Source of the DNA: Thunnus maccoyii
Lineage: Eukaryota > Chordata > Actinopteri > Scombriformes > Scombridae
Assembly (NCBI RefSeq): GCF_910596095.1
Contig: NC_056544.1
Coordinates: forward strand, 3,809,155 to 3,873,154
Direction of reading: 5' to 3'
DNA: 64,000 bases
The position numbers and the translations under genes were made by a program. Below are positions 31,650-42,908 of the stretch, piece by piece. Each line of letters starts with the position of its first letter. The stretch's first letter is position 1. The notes under the pieces are model-generated. The model did no database searches and was not told where the DNA came from. It was given only the letters and a program-made list of their open reading frames with translations.

Positions 31650-33600
31650 ATCTCTATCTCTATCTCTCTGTCTTTTGTCTCTCTCCCTGTTGAGAGGGAC
31701 TTCACAGTGGAGTGGTGGTTTTCACAGTTCTGCCCTCCTGTGGTAAAGTCTTGGTGCAGCAGCTGCGTAACAGCATACACTCCTCTCTGGTGACTGATTG
31801 AGAGCTCCTGTATATACTTGTATGCTCAATACAATCCAGTGGCTAGGTAGCGGTTGTGTGTGGTGAGGCCATTCTTCATGTTGTGAGTGTTGAGTTCATG
31901 GGATTGTTTTTCAGTCACTCGTTCATCCTTTCTCAAGCGTGTCATCAAACGGGCAGACTAACATCTATGGTCAGATTTGAGTCATTTTGAATGGAGTTAG
32001 CGTAGCAATAGAAACCCCAAACAGAAGCTAACATTTCTTACTATTAAATCTCAGTTTGCCAAAGTAGTAGATGAAGAGTGAGATCCACCTGGCAGTGATG
32101 TTGATTGATGTGCTATCACGTCCTTAATTTCCAGCACAGCAGCAACTGAGCTGAAAAAGAGAACATAGTCAAATGGGGGTCCGTGGTCCACAAATTAGAC
32201 CACGGACCCCCATTTGATAAGATATTGTCCCAGGGTCCCCCATCTGATTTTTGCTTTTAGATGTGTTATTACAGAAAGTGTATGAAACCCATGATCAAAA
32301 GAGTCATACATCCTGTCACTGTCGTACTTATGGATGGAGTTATAGTGAAAATAAATTATTCCCCTTTTTGCTGGGGACCCCCTGGAACCTCCTCAAGGAC
32401 CCATGGGGGTTCCCGGACCCCACTTTGAGAACCACCGCTTTAAACTTCAGGTTGATTGAATACTTACTAGAGCTAGACCGATAATTATCTTATTGCAAAC
32501 GTGTCAGTATCTGTGTATATGTCGTCCAATAAGTGACAAGAAATTACATCACAGAAAAGCCAAGCCAGGTTTATGTGTCACTATTACAGTTTGTCTACCA
32601 GAGATTTTACTCAAGCTTAGTATGTATCACCACAAATCACCAAAACAAATCTAAGGGATCTGTATGAAGAGTGTTTGTGTTCCGTGCTTACATATTTTTT
32701 TATAAATGACTATCAGCCGATAAATCGCTTAAACATTGACGTCAGTATCCAGTGTCGGTTGGGCTGTAATCCTACATTAGCCTGAGTCATAGACTCTATT
32801 TCCTCAGCTTCTTTTGGGGGGAAATCACATTTCCTTGTTTTGCATGAATGATGGTGGTGGTGAAGGCCAGATCATGGTTTCCACGTCTGTGTACACAGAC
32901 AACTGAGGACTTGCACAAAGTCATCCGGACACACATACGCCTCTATACAATACATACTACGCACACATGTTCCACGTGTGCGCGCTAGAAAACAAGGTGG
33001 TGACCTCTTGACAGCAAGAGGAAGAACTTCTTTGTTGTATTCTGCAGAACAACAAGAAAAGGTTGAGAGCTTAATGAGAACAGAACACAAACCAGGCGTC
33101 CAGTTTACTTTCCTAACACATGTCCAGTAGACACACTTGTAGTGCGTACAATCTGCACGGTCAAAACGTTTGGGCTGTGCAGACGTCTGCAGAGGAGTCA
33201 TGTGTCACATTGACTTGTGTTCTATTATTAAGTTCTACTGGCTTTTAGTTGATTTTAGAAGCTTTTTGCCTTGAAAACACTGAAAATAACTTTTTTCATT
33301 AAAGTGATCACATTGAAGTTGTTTATTTACAGTTCCTCTACATGTGTCAGTCTGATCTGTCACTCATAGACAGTTGTCTTGCCAACATTTATCTCCAGTT
33401 ACATGTGATCTGCTTCATGATACTGCTCCTGTTTGGTCTGATATCTCCTTCCACTCACTCTTTCATTCACTTGTTTAATTCCTGCTTTATTCATTTCTTA
33501 CATTTATTACCTTCTTCCCATCTTTTTCCTCACTGAGAAATACATCCAGCAGGGAATGTGTGTGTGTGTCTGTGTGTGTGTGTTAACAGAAGTGGAAGAA

Positions 33601-33639
<39 letters not shown>

Positions 33640-36600
33640 TGTATGTGTTAGGAATGGAAGCAGCAATCATTCAGACTCCGTTGATGTTCCACTGATGCTC
33701 TGTTTACTGACCTCTGCTTTGGTTTTTGTCCTCCTCTCCTCCTTTCTCCCTTCCCCGCCTCCTTTCTTCCCTCCTCTGCTCCTTCCTCCATACATTTATT
33801 CTCTCTCCATTTGCCCCTCCTTATGGCCCTACATCCTTAAATGTTGTACTTTTTTTTAAATTAAAACCTTTCCCCTCTCATGTACGTTTACCCCGAATTT
33901 CTTTCACCCCCTTTTTTCCTCTCTTAACTTTTCTTAATCCGGTCTAACCCGACTTTGGCTTTGCCGTTTTGACTCCCTCCCCAAACCTCCCTATGCCCCT
34001 CCATCTTTGCTCCACCCCACATCATCATGGAAACCACCACCTCCCCCACCTCGTCCAATGCTGGGCGGTCTGATCTCTACCTTCGTCTCTCCTCTTCCTC
34101 CTCCTCTGCTCCTCCTCTTCCTGTCCTCTGCTCTGCGGTCTCTCTCTCTAAAGATGGTCACGCCTCAAAGTCTCTTTACCCTCTTCGGTATGTTCAACCT
34201 CTACTATTCTATCTGTATATCTCTCTCTGTTAATCCAATTTTGTTCACTTTCTTCAGTGATGTCGTGGACACGCTATGCCTCTTTATCTTTCTGTATCTA
34301 TCTATGCCTTTCCTCTATCATATTGTACACTACAGAGTTAAAATCCTCTGCTGTCGCTACATTCAAAGTGAGTCTGAGAGATTGTCTGTTTGGTCAGCTT
34401 ATCTAATAACTGATGAGAACAAAGACACCAAAAAGCATTCACGTGTTGTTGAAACTCGACGGCTCGGCAACACGTAAAGGCAAAACCCGATCCACAGTTT
34501 GCAGATGGAACTCCATCACGTCGGGGGTGTATCTGTACAATAGGAACGGCACGATAAAAAGTGCTCACTTTGATCACATGTTATGTTTGCCTGCATATCT
34601 TTATCTAAACTCTATTTTCTTCAATTTCCTCGCATTAAACACTAAAACGTGGTTCAAATGCGGTGTGAAACTTCTAAAACAAGATTTAGATTTAAAGGAA
34701 GCAACACTGAGGTGAGTGACTGATTGCCAGGCCTGTACCTCCTGTAGCTGCTTCACCATAAATCATTTTAGTCAAGCGGTCAACAATAATTAGAGGTGTG
34801 ATGACACAGCAAAAACGATGAAGATCCAATCTGTTGTATAAAAGGAAGCAGATCTACCCTCGCTAAGCTGAGATGCTAACAAAACTAGCTGAACCTTTTA
34901 GCTTTCATTGTGCTCTTTTTTTTTATGAAATTAAATTAAATTACATGTAGAAAACATTTCATTTTAGCAGATTCTCATTCCATAAATTAGTTCTGAAAGC
35001 AACTTTACAAAAGGCCAAAATAAAAGTTTTGGTTGTTGTCTGGTTAATGCTCTCTGCATAATAGTTTACTACAGGGAGAAGTACTTCTGTCCTACAACAA
35101 TACATCTGTTAGTGGAATGTGTGGTACATGATTAGGAGTCATTTATTCACTATTAGCTATACTAAGATGTCAGGCTAGTCTATTATCATGATAGTGTGTG
35201 TTAAATGGTTTCATATAGAACACTGGAGCCTCCAGTCTACCTGGGACATGTGGATTATTTCTGTGTTTATGTTCTCACCACATTAATAGATAAGTTGATC
35301 ATGACAGTCCAGTGTACTCATTCTAGTTTGTAAAACCTTCATCTCTTCCTTTTCTTTTTGCCTTTTCTCTCTACATTTTGTATGAATCAAGTCCAGTTAT
35401 AGTGCACCTTTTCATTTTATATGCAAGTTCAAATGGCGCGACTGTGCAGATGGGATTACCAGCCACTCAGTCACCTTAACTAAGCCTATCATAAGGGTCA
35501 CATTAGACTGTCAACCAGCCCAACAGTTTGAATATTTTTGTCCTTAGACTGTATTAGACCAGTTTTAGCTACTTGAGGATGTTTACATTTATCTTTCTAA
35601 AAATACTCACATTTTGAGGTGTTCTTTCTACATTCACTGTACACACTTCTTTATACAGCATGTTCTGCTTTAGGTTACTTTTTTCCTACACTGTCCATTT
35701 ATAGTTTAATCACTTACTTTCATATTGGATTTGTGAATCATGCACATACTGTTCAGTCAGCCAAACAGCCAAAGTTTCAGTTGTGTCAGTAGTAAAGCTC
35801 AGCTAAGGTGTCTGACTCTTATCACTGGTTGACAGTCATAACATAAAACTTCTCTGTGATACTGAAGCGTTTGATTGAGTCTCTAGTGGAAGTCAAATGG
35901 GAAGATTCCATCTTTTCTTTTCATTTGTCTTTCTAGCACTAACTTAATTCCTTCCATCCTTCACACCTCTCCTTTTTTTTTTTATCTTCGTCGGCTCCAC
36001 CTCTCCTGCTCTGTCTGTTCTGTCCTCCTCCTCCTCCTCATCTCCTCCTCCACCCTGCTCTCTCTTGCTTTCTCTCTCTCTCCCTTTCTTGGTCTGCCTC
36101 TCTCTCTCTCTCTGTCTCTCTCACCCTACTTGTAGGAGTCTATGGTGATGTCCAGAGGGTGAAGATCCTCTACAACAAAAAGGACAGCGCTCTGATCCAG
36201 TTGTCAGATGGCAACCAGGCTCAACTTGGTGAGTTTTGATGGTAGTAGTATGTACCACTAGTATGATGACCAATAAATAATCATTTCAATAATGAAAGTC
36301 AGGGGTGATGTTGGGCAGTGTGGCTTTATGGTTTAAATAATGAGGATCCCACTGGTCAAATTAGTTTGTAATGATTTGACATTTTGAAAAGTGTACTCTA
36401 AACGAATGATAAATTCATTCAAGTCTTTTCTAGTGTTCAGTTAGTGTTCAACCTGACCATGTGGTGAAATAAGGCTAAGAAATATCATGCATATATTCTT
36501 GCATTGTTATGTGTGGAATTCAATCACCATCCTAGAATCTGATTCCTAGAATCTGTGTAACCATAGAACGATTTGATGGATGTGATATGATAAATGTATC

Positions 36601-38121
36601 AACATGAAACACTGTACAGTATTTGCAAACGTGGAGATGCTGTCAGGTTTTTATACTCCTAATCTGCCCATATCTTCTGTTTTTCTCACTCTCTGTAGCT
36701 ATGAGCCACCTGAATGGTCAAAAGGTGTTTGGTAAAGTGATGAGAGTGACGCTGTCTAAACATCAAACTGTGGCTTTGCCCAGAGAAGGATTGGATGACC
36801 AGCTATTAACTAAAGGTAAGGGGGTGTATCTGCATCCTGGAGTCACTCATTTATGGTGTCAACAGCCAGATCAGATATTCACAGGTCTACGCCAAGTCTT
36901 CAAATTAAGTTTAAAGCCCTTACTGTCCAATATTCCTCTAAAACTGTTCAAAAAACGCTTCCCAAAACATTCAGTGAGACCATTTCTACCTCAATCACAG
37001 TATTGGCCTTAAATGCTAAGAAGGCCTTTGACTAAGTAAGCCAGAGTCCAGATTTCACACATCATAAAATTCATTGAGAATTGTTCACTAACAAACTGAG
37101 ATCCACCCCAATCTCAGATTGACAGAGGCAAAAAAACAAGGGTGCTCGCTCCCACCATCATTGTTTTTCATCGCCTTGAACCACTGACAGATGTATTGAT
37201 ACTCCATAAAAATATATAAGGGAGTTGTAATGGGAGCTGGGAACATAAACTTGTTTGTTTTGCAGATAATACAGATGTCTGGAGTTTTAGGTTCCACAAC
37301 ACACTTAATTTAGTTTTTTAATTTAAGTTTTCTACATTAAAGAATTTGCACCTAGCATTATTGTCGCCATAATGTCAATATTTTGTTTTTGTTGGACAGA
37401 TTTTTCTGGCTCGCCACTTCATCGCTTTAAGAAACCAGGATCCAAAAACTTCCAGAACATCTTTCCTCCCTCGGCAACTCTTCACCTCTCCAACATCCGG
37501 TAGTACAACACTACACATAGTAGTCAGATGACGTTCTTTCTGTGCTGGTCAGGAAAATAGCTTGGGCGTAGCGATCTCTTTGGCTTCATGTTGCTTTGCT
37601 TCAGGACTATAATAGTTTGTCTTTGCATGTCCAGGGATGGAGTTGGAGAGGATGATCTTCGTCTCCTGTTCTCTAACAGTGGGGGAACCGTCAAGGCCTT
37701 CAAGTTCTTCCAGTAAGCAGCACATCAATATGATGCTCTTTATGATACTACACGTCTACAAATTCTAACACGGAAATTGCTAAATTTCATATCTAGGTAC
37801 ATGTCTACTTCTAAAATTGAAAAGGAGATGATATAACGAACCACACTTGTAATATCTTCTGTACTTTCTACATGTAGGATTAGAAGCTTGTTATGCTATG
37901 GACAAACCTAACCACAGTTCCATGCACACACACAACACGTGAGCTTTTATGGTAAATATTGAACTGTTTGTTTCTGGTCTCTCCTCATCAGGGACCGTAA
38001 GATGGCCTTGATCCAGATGTCATCAGTAGAGGAAGCGATCCAGGGCCTGATGGATCTTCACAATTATGACATGGGAGGGAATCACCATCTGAAAGTTTCC
38101 TTTTCTAAGTCCACCATCTAA
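14909..38121 (+). CDS. ptbp2: polypyrimidine tract-binding protein 2 (17 coding exons, 523 residues)
   Basis: RNA-binding splicing repressor of the neural PTB type. Exons: 14909-14916, 18490-18511, 18929-18980, 19714-19877, 20218-20289, 20388-20459, 20553-20711, 21030-21140, 21930-22098, 28814-28891, 30592-30704, 34154-34187, 36136-36228, 36699-36815, 37400-37499, 37635-37712, 37992-38121. All phases agree. Four RRMs: RRM1 from about residue 45 ([10 protein letters not shown]), RRM2 from about 164 ([18 protein letters not shown]), RRM3 from about 329 and RRM4 from about 437 (ATLHLSNI). The end SFSKSTI is typical. PTBP2 rather than PTBP1 is supported by [33 protein letters not shown] and [10 protein letters not shown], and by linkage to dpyd. 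RRM3 has LLASNLNEE where other PTBs have LLVSNLN. The acceptor for 18929 follows a GC-type donor. Which fish ptbp2 paralogue this is cannot be told. Confidence 0.96.
16234..16360. repeat. fish retroposon 3'-end fragment in ptbp2 intron 1
   Basis: GGCAAGGCAAGTTTATTTGTATAGCACATTTCAACAACAAGG followed by AAAGTGCTTTACATA is, as I recall, a widespread teleost retroposon end. Only the tail part is present here. Confidence 0.6.
16925..18262 (+). mobile_element. L2-like LINE relic (reverse transcriptase and 3' tail)
   Basis: Consecutive reverse-transcriptase blocks in shifting frames: [18 protein letters not shown], then [17 protein letters not shown], then [18 protein letters not shown], the catalytic YADDTQLFL (from about 17532), [16 protein letters not shown] and [20 protein letters not shown]. 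The 3' end is GCTTTGGATAAAAGCGCCTGCTAAATGA (18229-18256), the classic L2/SINE tail. The 5' part of the element is missing and frameshifts and stops break the frame. It sits inside ptbp2 intron 1 in sense orientation. Confidence 0.93.
18512..18513 (+). other. ptbp2: GC-type 5' splice site (GC-AG intron) in ptbp2
   Basis: Exon 2 ends GTGAAG and is followed by GCAAGT. No GT donor gives the conserved VGVKRGS junction, and the rest of the donor matches the consensus strongly, as usual for GC donors. The acceptor is at 18927-18928. Confidence 0.85.
19537..19630. repeat. dispersed repeat, copy A
   Basis: Shares about 90 bases with 62558-62655, including AGCAGCTAAATGGAATTCAG and ATCATTCA. Family not identified. 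Confidence 0.7.
21600..21653. repeat. (TA)n microsatellite
   Basis: About 26 AT/TA units in ptbp2 intron 8. Confidence 0.95.
22150..22868 (-). mobile_element. non-LTR retrotransposon 3' fragment, minus strand
   Basis: Reading leftwards from 22868, the translation gives the C-terminal part of a LINE polyprotein in two frames: [16 protein letters not shown], then [16 protein letters not shown] and, further on, [18 protein letters not shown]. The 3' end near 22150-22185 is a TATTCTAATCTATTCTATAC-type tail on the minus strand. It meets an oppositely oriented LINE piece at about 22850. Confidence 0.85.
22848..23840 (+). mobile_element. non-LTR retrotransposon 3' fragment, plus strand
   Basis: The start reads [20 protein letters not shown], then [18 protein letters not shown] and [16 protein letters not shown], followed after a frameshift by [17 protein letters not shown] and later [12 protein letters not shown]. 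These are C-terminal LINE motifs. The 3' UTR contains GGACCACAATAGAAATAAGC and ends in an (AATC)n tail at about 23812-23837. Numerous stops show it is dead. Confidence 0.88.
23841..26261. other. ptbp2 intron 9 sequence, probably repeat-derived in part
   Basis: Contains C/G homopolymer runs (about 23921-23960). From about 24000 to 24600 the sequence resembles a dispersed fish repeat (GGGAACCGGTAGATTAATTC and flanks), but I found no ends. No exon candidate with RRM similarity was seen. Confidence 0.35.
26262..26692. mobile_element. second, diverged copy of the fold-back MITE
   Basis: The left part TTTTCAAGCCTGTCTGAAAA and CTTCCTGTTCATACTTGCC, and the right part GACTGTTGTTTTAAGACAGA with GACCTATCCTTTTT, match the arms of the element at 3953-4572. 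The centre has diverged and is shorter. Confidence 0.75.
28814..28891 (+). other. ptbp2: ptbp2 78-nt exon in the RRM2-RRM3 linker, possible cassette
   Basis: Adds 26 residues rich in Ser and Gly ([20 protein letters not shown] and on). It is flanked by phase-1 introns on both sides, so it can be skipped without changing frame. In PTBP1 the matching linker exon is alternatively spliced, which by analogy suggests the same here. Confidence 0.75.
31540..31672. repeat. long (CT)n tract in the intron before the ptbp2 34-nt exon
   Basis: About 60 CT units with a TACT break near 31560, ending in CTCTAT repeats. CU-rich RNA is the known ligand of PTB proteins. On the + strand, the transcribed sense of ptbp2, it would be UCUCUC RNA. 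Confidence 0.95.
32165..32450. mobile_element. probable hAT-type MITE with an internal perfect hairpin
   Basis: The right part GGTTCCCGGACCCCACTTTG followed by AGAACCACCGCTTT is, as I recall, a hAT-family terminal motif of fish. At the left, 32169-32188 and 32198-32217 form perfect 20-bp inverted arms around a 9-base loop. No coding capacity. Confidence 0.6.
33557..33650. repeat. (GT)n microsatellites
   Basis: Two GT runs, about 33557-33583 and 33604-33648, separated by unique sequence, in the ptbp2 intron before the 34-nt exon. Confidence 0.9.
33723..34153 (+). promoter_or_regulatory. ptbp2: extended pyrimidine-rich region upstream of the ptbp2 34-nt exon
   Basis: About 430 bases dominated by C and T, with many CCTCCT, TTCTTCC and CTCTCT motifs, ending at the acceptor AG of exon 34154-34187. 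PTB proteins bind UCUU/CUCUCU motifs and are known to repress the equivalent 34-nt exon in PTBP1 and PTBP2 RNA. Regulatory use here is inferred. Confidence 0.65.
34154..34187 (+). other. ptbp2: ptbp2 34-nt regulated exon (frame-shifting if skipped)
   Basis: Encodes [11 protein letters not shown] in helix 1 of RRM3. At 34 nt it is not a multiple of three, and its length and position equal the exon of mammalian PTBP2 (exon 10) and PTBP1 (exon 11). Skipping of that exon produces an mRNA degraded by nonsense-mediated decay. Borders are CTCTAAAG and GTATGT. Confidence 0.9.
36880..37290 (+). mobile_element. decayed L1-like LINE reverse-transcriptase fragment
   Basis: In ptbp2 intron 14, broken frames give NAKKAFD (the L1 DAEKAFDR block), an altered QGCPLSP-type region near 37140-37170, and FADNTDV near 37259 in the position of the FADD catalytic box. 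Many stops. Ends not defined. Confidence 0.6.
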
Positions 38122-41100
38122 CCCTCTCACACAACTCCTAAACCTTAAGATCTATGACGAGCGAGGAAGTCACCACCGTTGTCCTCTTTTCCACATTTTC
38201 TATTCACCTCTTCTGCACTATCCCCAAACCCTAAATCAAGTAGAACAATATTTTATCACAGAAATGTGTCCAAACCTTAAAATCCAAAGTGAAACATTAA
38301 AAATTGTTTTCAGTTAAAATGTTAAGAAAATTAAATATTCCATAATGTACATTTTCTTGACCAGTAGAAGCAGTACATATCTGAGTCCTATCCCAAAGTC
38401 AGTTTGCAATGTCCCACTTTGACCCGCGACAGCTGAATCTTGGTTTTGCTGACCTCCAGAGGTGTAACTCCTCACCCTGCTGCAGTGATGTAAAGTGCAC
38501 TCCAGGGTGTGTCAGTGTACTGTGACATCACTGTTGGGTGTCCACATCCATCAGTGATATTGGGTGTGGTCAGAGGTGAAACAGACTTGAAACCTTGAAA
38601 TGCAGCTTTTCACCTGGTGTTTTACCCAGAGATCTCTTTTCCTTGGATTTCTATTGAGGTTTGAGTTACTGTAATTAATCATCTGGTATTTTTCTGAACA
38701 TTGAGTCGCCATGTGAACTACCCACCCATTGTATTCTTTTCTCAAGCAAATACCAATTTAAACTCCAAACTAGCAGTCATTAATTATATGACTCCTCTTT
38801 TCTTCTCTAACAGGCAGCCATCAGCTGCTGTCTTGAAGATGTTTTTTGGACAGTGCAGTTTCTGACACACACACACACACTCAGTGTGCTGGTTCACTCC
38901 TGTATATTTGTGCACTTTGCTGCATTCATTAAAAAAAACTGATATTTGGACATTTTTCCAAGCTACAAGCATAAGGAAGTACATGGTGGTGTCACTGAAG
39001 GCTAAAGTGTGATTCATGCTGTTCTCTCCTCTCATCTGCAATGTAAAAATGACCAGTTTGATATGACCAGCACCCAGTGATGCATTGTAAGGATTTTAGC
39101 AAACTTCACTAGAACAACTTGCAGCTCTAAAGCTGGAGTGCAGGACTTTTGTCTCCCTCTTCTGGCATTAAGAGTAAAGGGGGCGCTTGGCTGTGAATAC
39201 CTAAGTACAACGACGTTACTAGGACAAGGGGAGGACATTTCTTATTGTTTGATAACGTTAAAAATAAAGTTAGACTTTTCTATCAGCTTCACGACTCTGA
39301 AAAAAAAAGACAGCAGAAAAGAGAGAGAGCTGAGAGCACCAGCAAGTATGAGAGAGCAGCTGTGGTCGAGCGAGCTTGAGTGTGAATGAAGAGAGGGAGC
39401 GCTGGTAGCAAGAAAGCTGGTGAATCAGATCAAGAAAACGTTAAGTTCTAGAGCACAAACACCCCCCACACACCTCGAATGACAGGCACACAGAGAGGGC
39501 CAGTAAAAACGGATATGTTTTGACGGCCCACTGGGATTTGTCCCAGTATACCCGATGGCCAGTACATACTGGCTGTATCCTACTGTTGCGGCTGTAAAAC
39601 AGTGGTTTTGAGCGTCACACAACCACCGCGAAATGACTCGTTTCATTATCAGAATTTGATCCATTTGGTCCGATAACATTTGGAAAGTCTCGAATAGCCG
39701 CACGATTAACGGCCAGCGCGGGAATGTCGCCCCGACATGAGATTTAAAACTCTTGTATACTGTGAAATTCAGAGAGGTTTACCTGGCGGGGATAGGCTTA
39801 ACTAGCATTGTGTGAACTCGTTTGGCTTGAATATAACGGACGTTCATTTCTATGTAAAAGTTCTGCACTGCAGGTTTAAAAATGTTGCTGCACCACACAG
39901 AATCACTTTAAATGTTTAAACATCAATAACTCAATACTAAGAAATCCTCAAAGTAGATAGCATAAACTTTTTATACAGTGTGGTGCAATTTCGAGATTTT
40001 AACAGGCATTTTTCTTCTTTAACAGGCATACTTTCTCGCTGTTATTCCCATAGCTGAATAATCACTTTGAAGCTATTTATACATGCTGCTCATTTGATAA
40101 AAAGCTGCAAGTTTATCATATCACATTTGTGGGGATGTTTAAAGGAATTCTGTGAAATGGGAATCATAGTCTTGAGCTAATGATACCTGTTTAGGACAAT
40201 TGAATACCCCTAAATTTCTTTGACAAAATGACTTGGAATGTATGGACATGAACACACTGCTGACATGTAATCATATTGAGGATTAACAGGTGGGTCTTTC
40301 CTCCAAGAATAGAGCTGTCTGTAATGTTCCTGTTCAGATCCCATCCCAGTCTTTTGAAAGCCACGGCTGTGAGTGGGTTCACACATACACAGGTGTAGAC
40401 AAGGTTTCAACATGTGATTCTGGTCTTGGTCTCTGATTTTGGGAGGAGACCTGTTGGGACCAAAGTACATGTGCCTTTAGTCTGTGGTCTGATTTTACTG
40501 TTGATTCTTTTGTGTCTTTAAACTGATTATTTTACTGGTAATGTTTGTCGATCATGTGTTGTAAACCTGTGGAAAGAGATTATTTTGTTAATTTTTTAAA
40601 TAGATATGAACCTCGTTTTCTCAGTCCTCTGATAACATGAGCCTATTTATCAATCAGAAATGCACAGAAATCTGGGTCACTGTTTCAACTGAGGTCATCT
40701 TTAAAGTGACTTTTTATTTTTCACTCATCTCGGGTTCTTACTTGCAGCGGAAAAGTTTATTTTCTTGGACAGTTTTTCTTTTAGGGGATTGTTGTAAATT
40801 TTCTACTTGAGTTCAGTTTCTTTTGTGATAAGATTTCAGATTAGCACAAATTAAACATGTCTTTTCTACCAACAAGCCCAAGTTAAATTGTGTGTGTTTG
40901 TGTGTGTGATTCAGACCATGTTCAGGCCTCTGCTCTCATCTGTATCTTACCTGTCAATAAACTTCTCTCACTCTGTTCAGTTCTGTCTCTCTGCTCTCAC
41001 TTCTTTCTCCCCACTTTTCCCTCTGTTAGCTGTTCTGTTCTTTCTACATTTCTGCTTAGACATGAAAGCAGACGCTATGTCCACACCATGAAGACAAACT

Positions 41101-41330
41101 ACCATCTTCACTGATCTACTCTGCACCTGCATGTGTGAACAGGTTTTCAAAGAGCTACAAGCTGATCAAATGTGTGTGAACTTGCAACACCAGAAAACAA
41201 TTGTGACCTCAGTCATTGTGGACTGATTGGTACAATTATTATTATTTATAATTATTTGTATTATTATTTATTTTATTTTATTTTATTTTATTTATTTATT
41301 CTTTAAACCTGCAGGGTGCAAATGACTATG
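38122..41330. other. ptbp2 3' UTR and downstream sequence
   Basis: The 3' UTR starts at 38122. No single polyadenylation signal stands out: ATTAAA near 38929 and AATAAA at 40956-40961 are candidates. A MITE occupies 39133-39874. The rest shows no gene. Confidence 0.45.
39133..39874. mobile_element. MITE-like element with inverted ends, GC- and CpG-richer than its surroundings
   Basis: CTGGAGTGCAGGACTTTT at the left pairs with AAAAGTTCTGCACTGCAGG at the right (two or three mismatches). The interior has CpG-containing sequence (about 39500-39840) unlike the AT-rich flanks, and no coding capacity. It probably belongs to a hAT-like non-autonomous family. Confidence 0.7.
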
Positions 41331-42908
41331 ACCCCTTTAAAGGATAGTTAGGATTTTTTACAGGTATGAGTTACATACTGGTAGTAATATTGATATTAGC
41401 TCCACCCGGGAATCACAGTGTGTTTTCAGGTTAGACCAAAATGAGCCACAAGCACACAAGACCATAAAATCAAAAGCAAGCTTCAAGCTACAATAATCTG
41501 CAGTGAGACTAATAATGTGCAACGTGGTACAAGAACTGTAACAAAAGATGCCTAGACCGGAAACAGGATACATCTGAACATGGAAAAAAGAACGTCACGC
41601 TTCCGCAGTAGCACCATTGACATGCCCTTACTCTGCATATGCTATATGGAGCTGCCCATTGTCCAACAGATCTGAATGTGGATGTACATGGCAACCTCCA
41701 GATACGAATGTGTGGAGCATATTTCTTTTTTGCAATCAACAAAAAGGCCAAAAAAAGTGAAACTTTTGTGCTACAGTAAGTGAAATACCCGCAGTTAAGT
41801 AAATGTTAAAAAGCACAAACAACATCTTTTAAATAGTAAAAAAGTAAAGAAAAGTTCTTCCCTGTCTGAAGCACAGGTGCAGTCCCCAAAAATCCATCAC
41901 TGATAGTTCAGTTATGCCCAGCTGTTTGGCTTTTAGTGTGTGCATGTGTATATATATAATTTTTACAGTATGGTCCAACAATAGGGGCTGCTGCAGTACC
42001 CAAAATGATTGCAATTTTGTATTTTATACTCTTGGAGAGTTTTGGATTAAGAATTCATCAAAAAACACCAAAACATCTGCTTATTCTGGAATCAGTGATG
42101 TCTCTTTTATTTTAGCAAAATCTGTATTAAAATGAATCAACAGGCCAAAAGCCATCATGTGTTGATGTGATTGCTCCCTTGACATACTCTACATATCCAG
42201 GATGGTTCAGTTTCCAGTGCATGTTTGATCAAAAGCTGTGCTGCTGACACACAAGAGGCTTTTCTACCACATTATGATAAAATATCTATAATGAAATATA
42301 TAAAATAGATATAATCAGCAGGGCCTTGCAGTACAGCTTTATTGTAAAGATGAAACCTTACAGTGAGAAATTAAACCTTTGCTCTAATCTGTCTGTTCTC
42401 TTCCTCTCATTTTTATATCAAACAGTCACTAATGAGGGTCTTATTATGGCACAGTGAGTCAAGGGCAAGACAAAAGAGAGTAAATATAGACTAATGGATT
42501 CTTTCTGGTTAATTACTAGTCCTTGATTAATTGGCTGTGATTGGGTCAGACTGGAGCTGCTCTAGCAGCCTCAGCAGCTGCACAGATTGGTTTTAATCCT
42601 GCTTTATAAAGTGAGCAGCAGGACTAACAAACAGACTGAACAGACGTCTACTGGACTGCACTCTCTGCACACTATTTAAGACAGAAAGGGAAAATGGAAA
42701 GTAGAATAATTAAATGTTATTGGAATGAGAATTGAGATTAGATTTTTTTTTACTCCCACTTATGTGGCAGGTATAGTGAGATTTTGTATCATTTTTAGTG
42801 TGTAGTTGGCATGCTTGAACAGTCGCAGCACAACAGCCCACATCAGTCTATGCAACCAACAACAGTAGGTATGAAGAAGTGCATATGGAGACAAAGGGCA
42901 GCCTGTTG
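41331..42908. other. intergenic region between ptbp2 and the kinase duplication
   Basis: The start (TTTAAAGGATAGTTAGGATTTTT) resembles a fish MITE end, but its partner end was not found. A (TTTTA)n stretch precedes it at about 41266-41300. No exon was recognised. Confidence 0.35.

Noticed and set aside
31559..31780. Frame encoding long Arg-Glu repeats
   Set aside because: Translation of the (CT)n microsatellite on the minus strand.
33605..33947. Frames in the C/T-rich region before the 34-nt exon
   Set aside because: Low-complexity translation of GT and CT repeats inside a ptbp2 intron.
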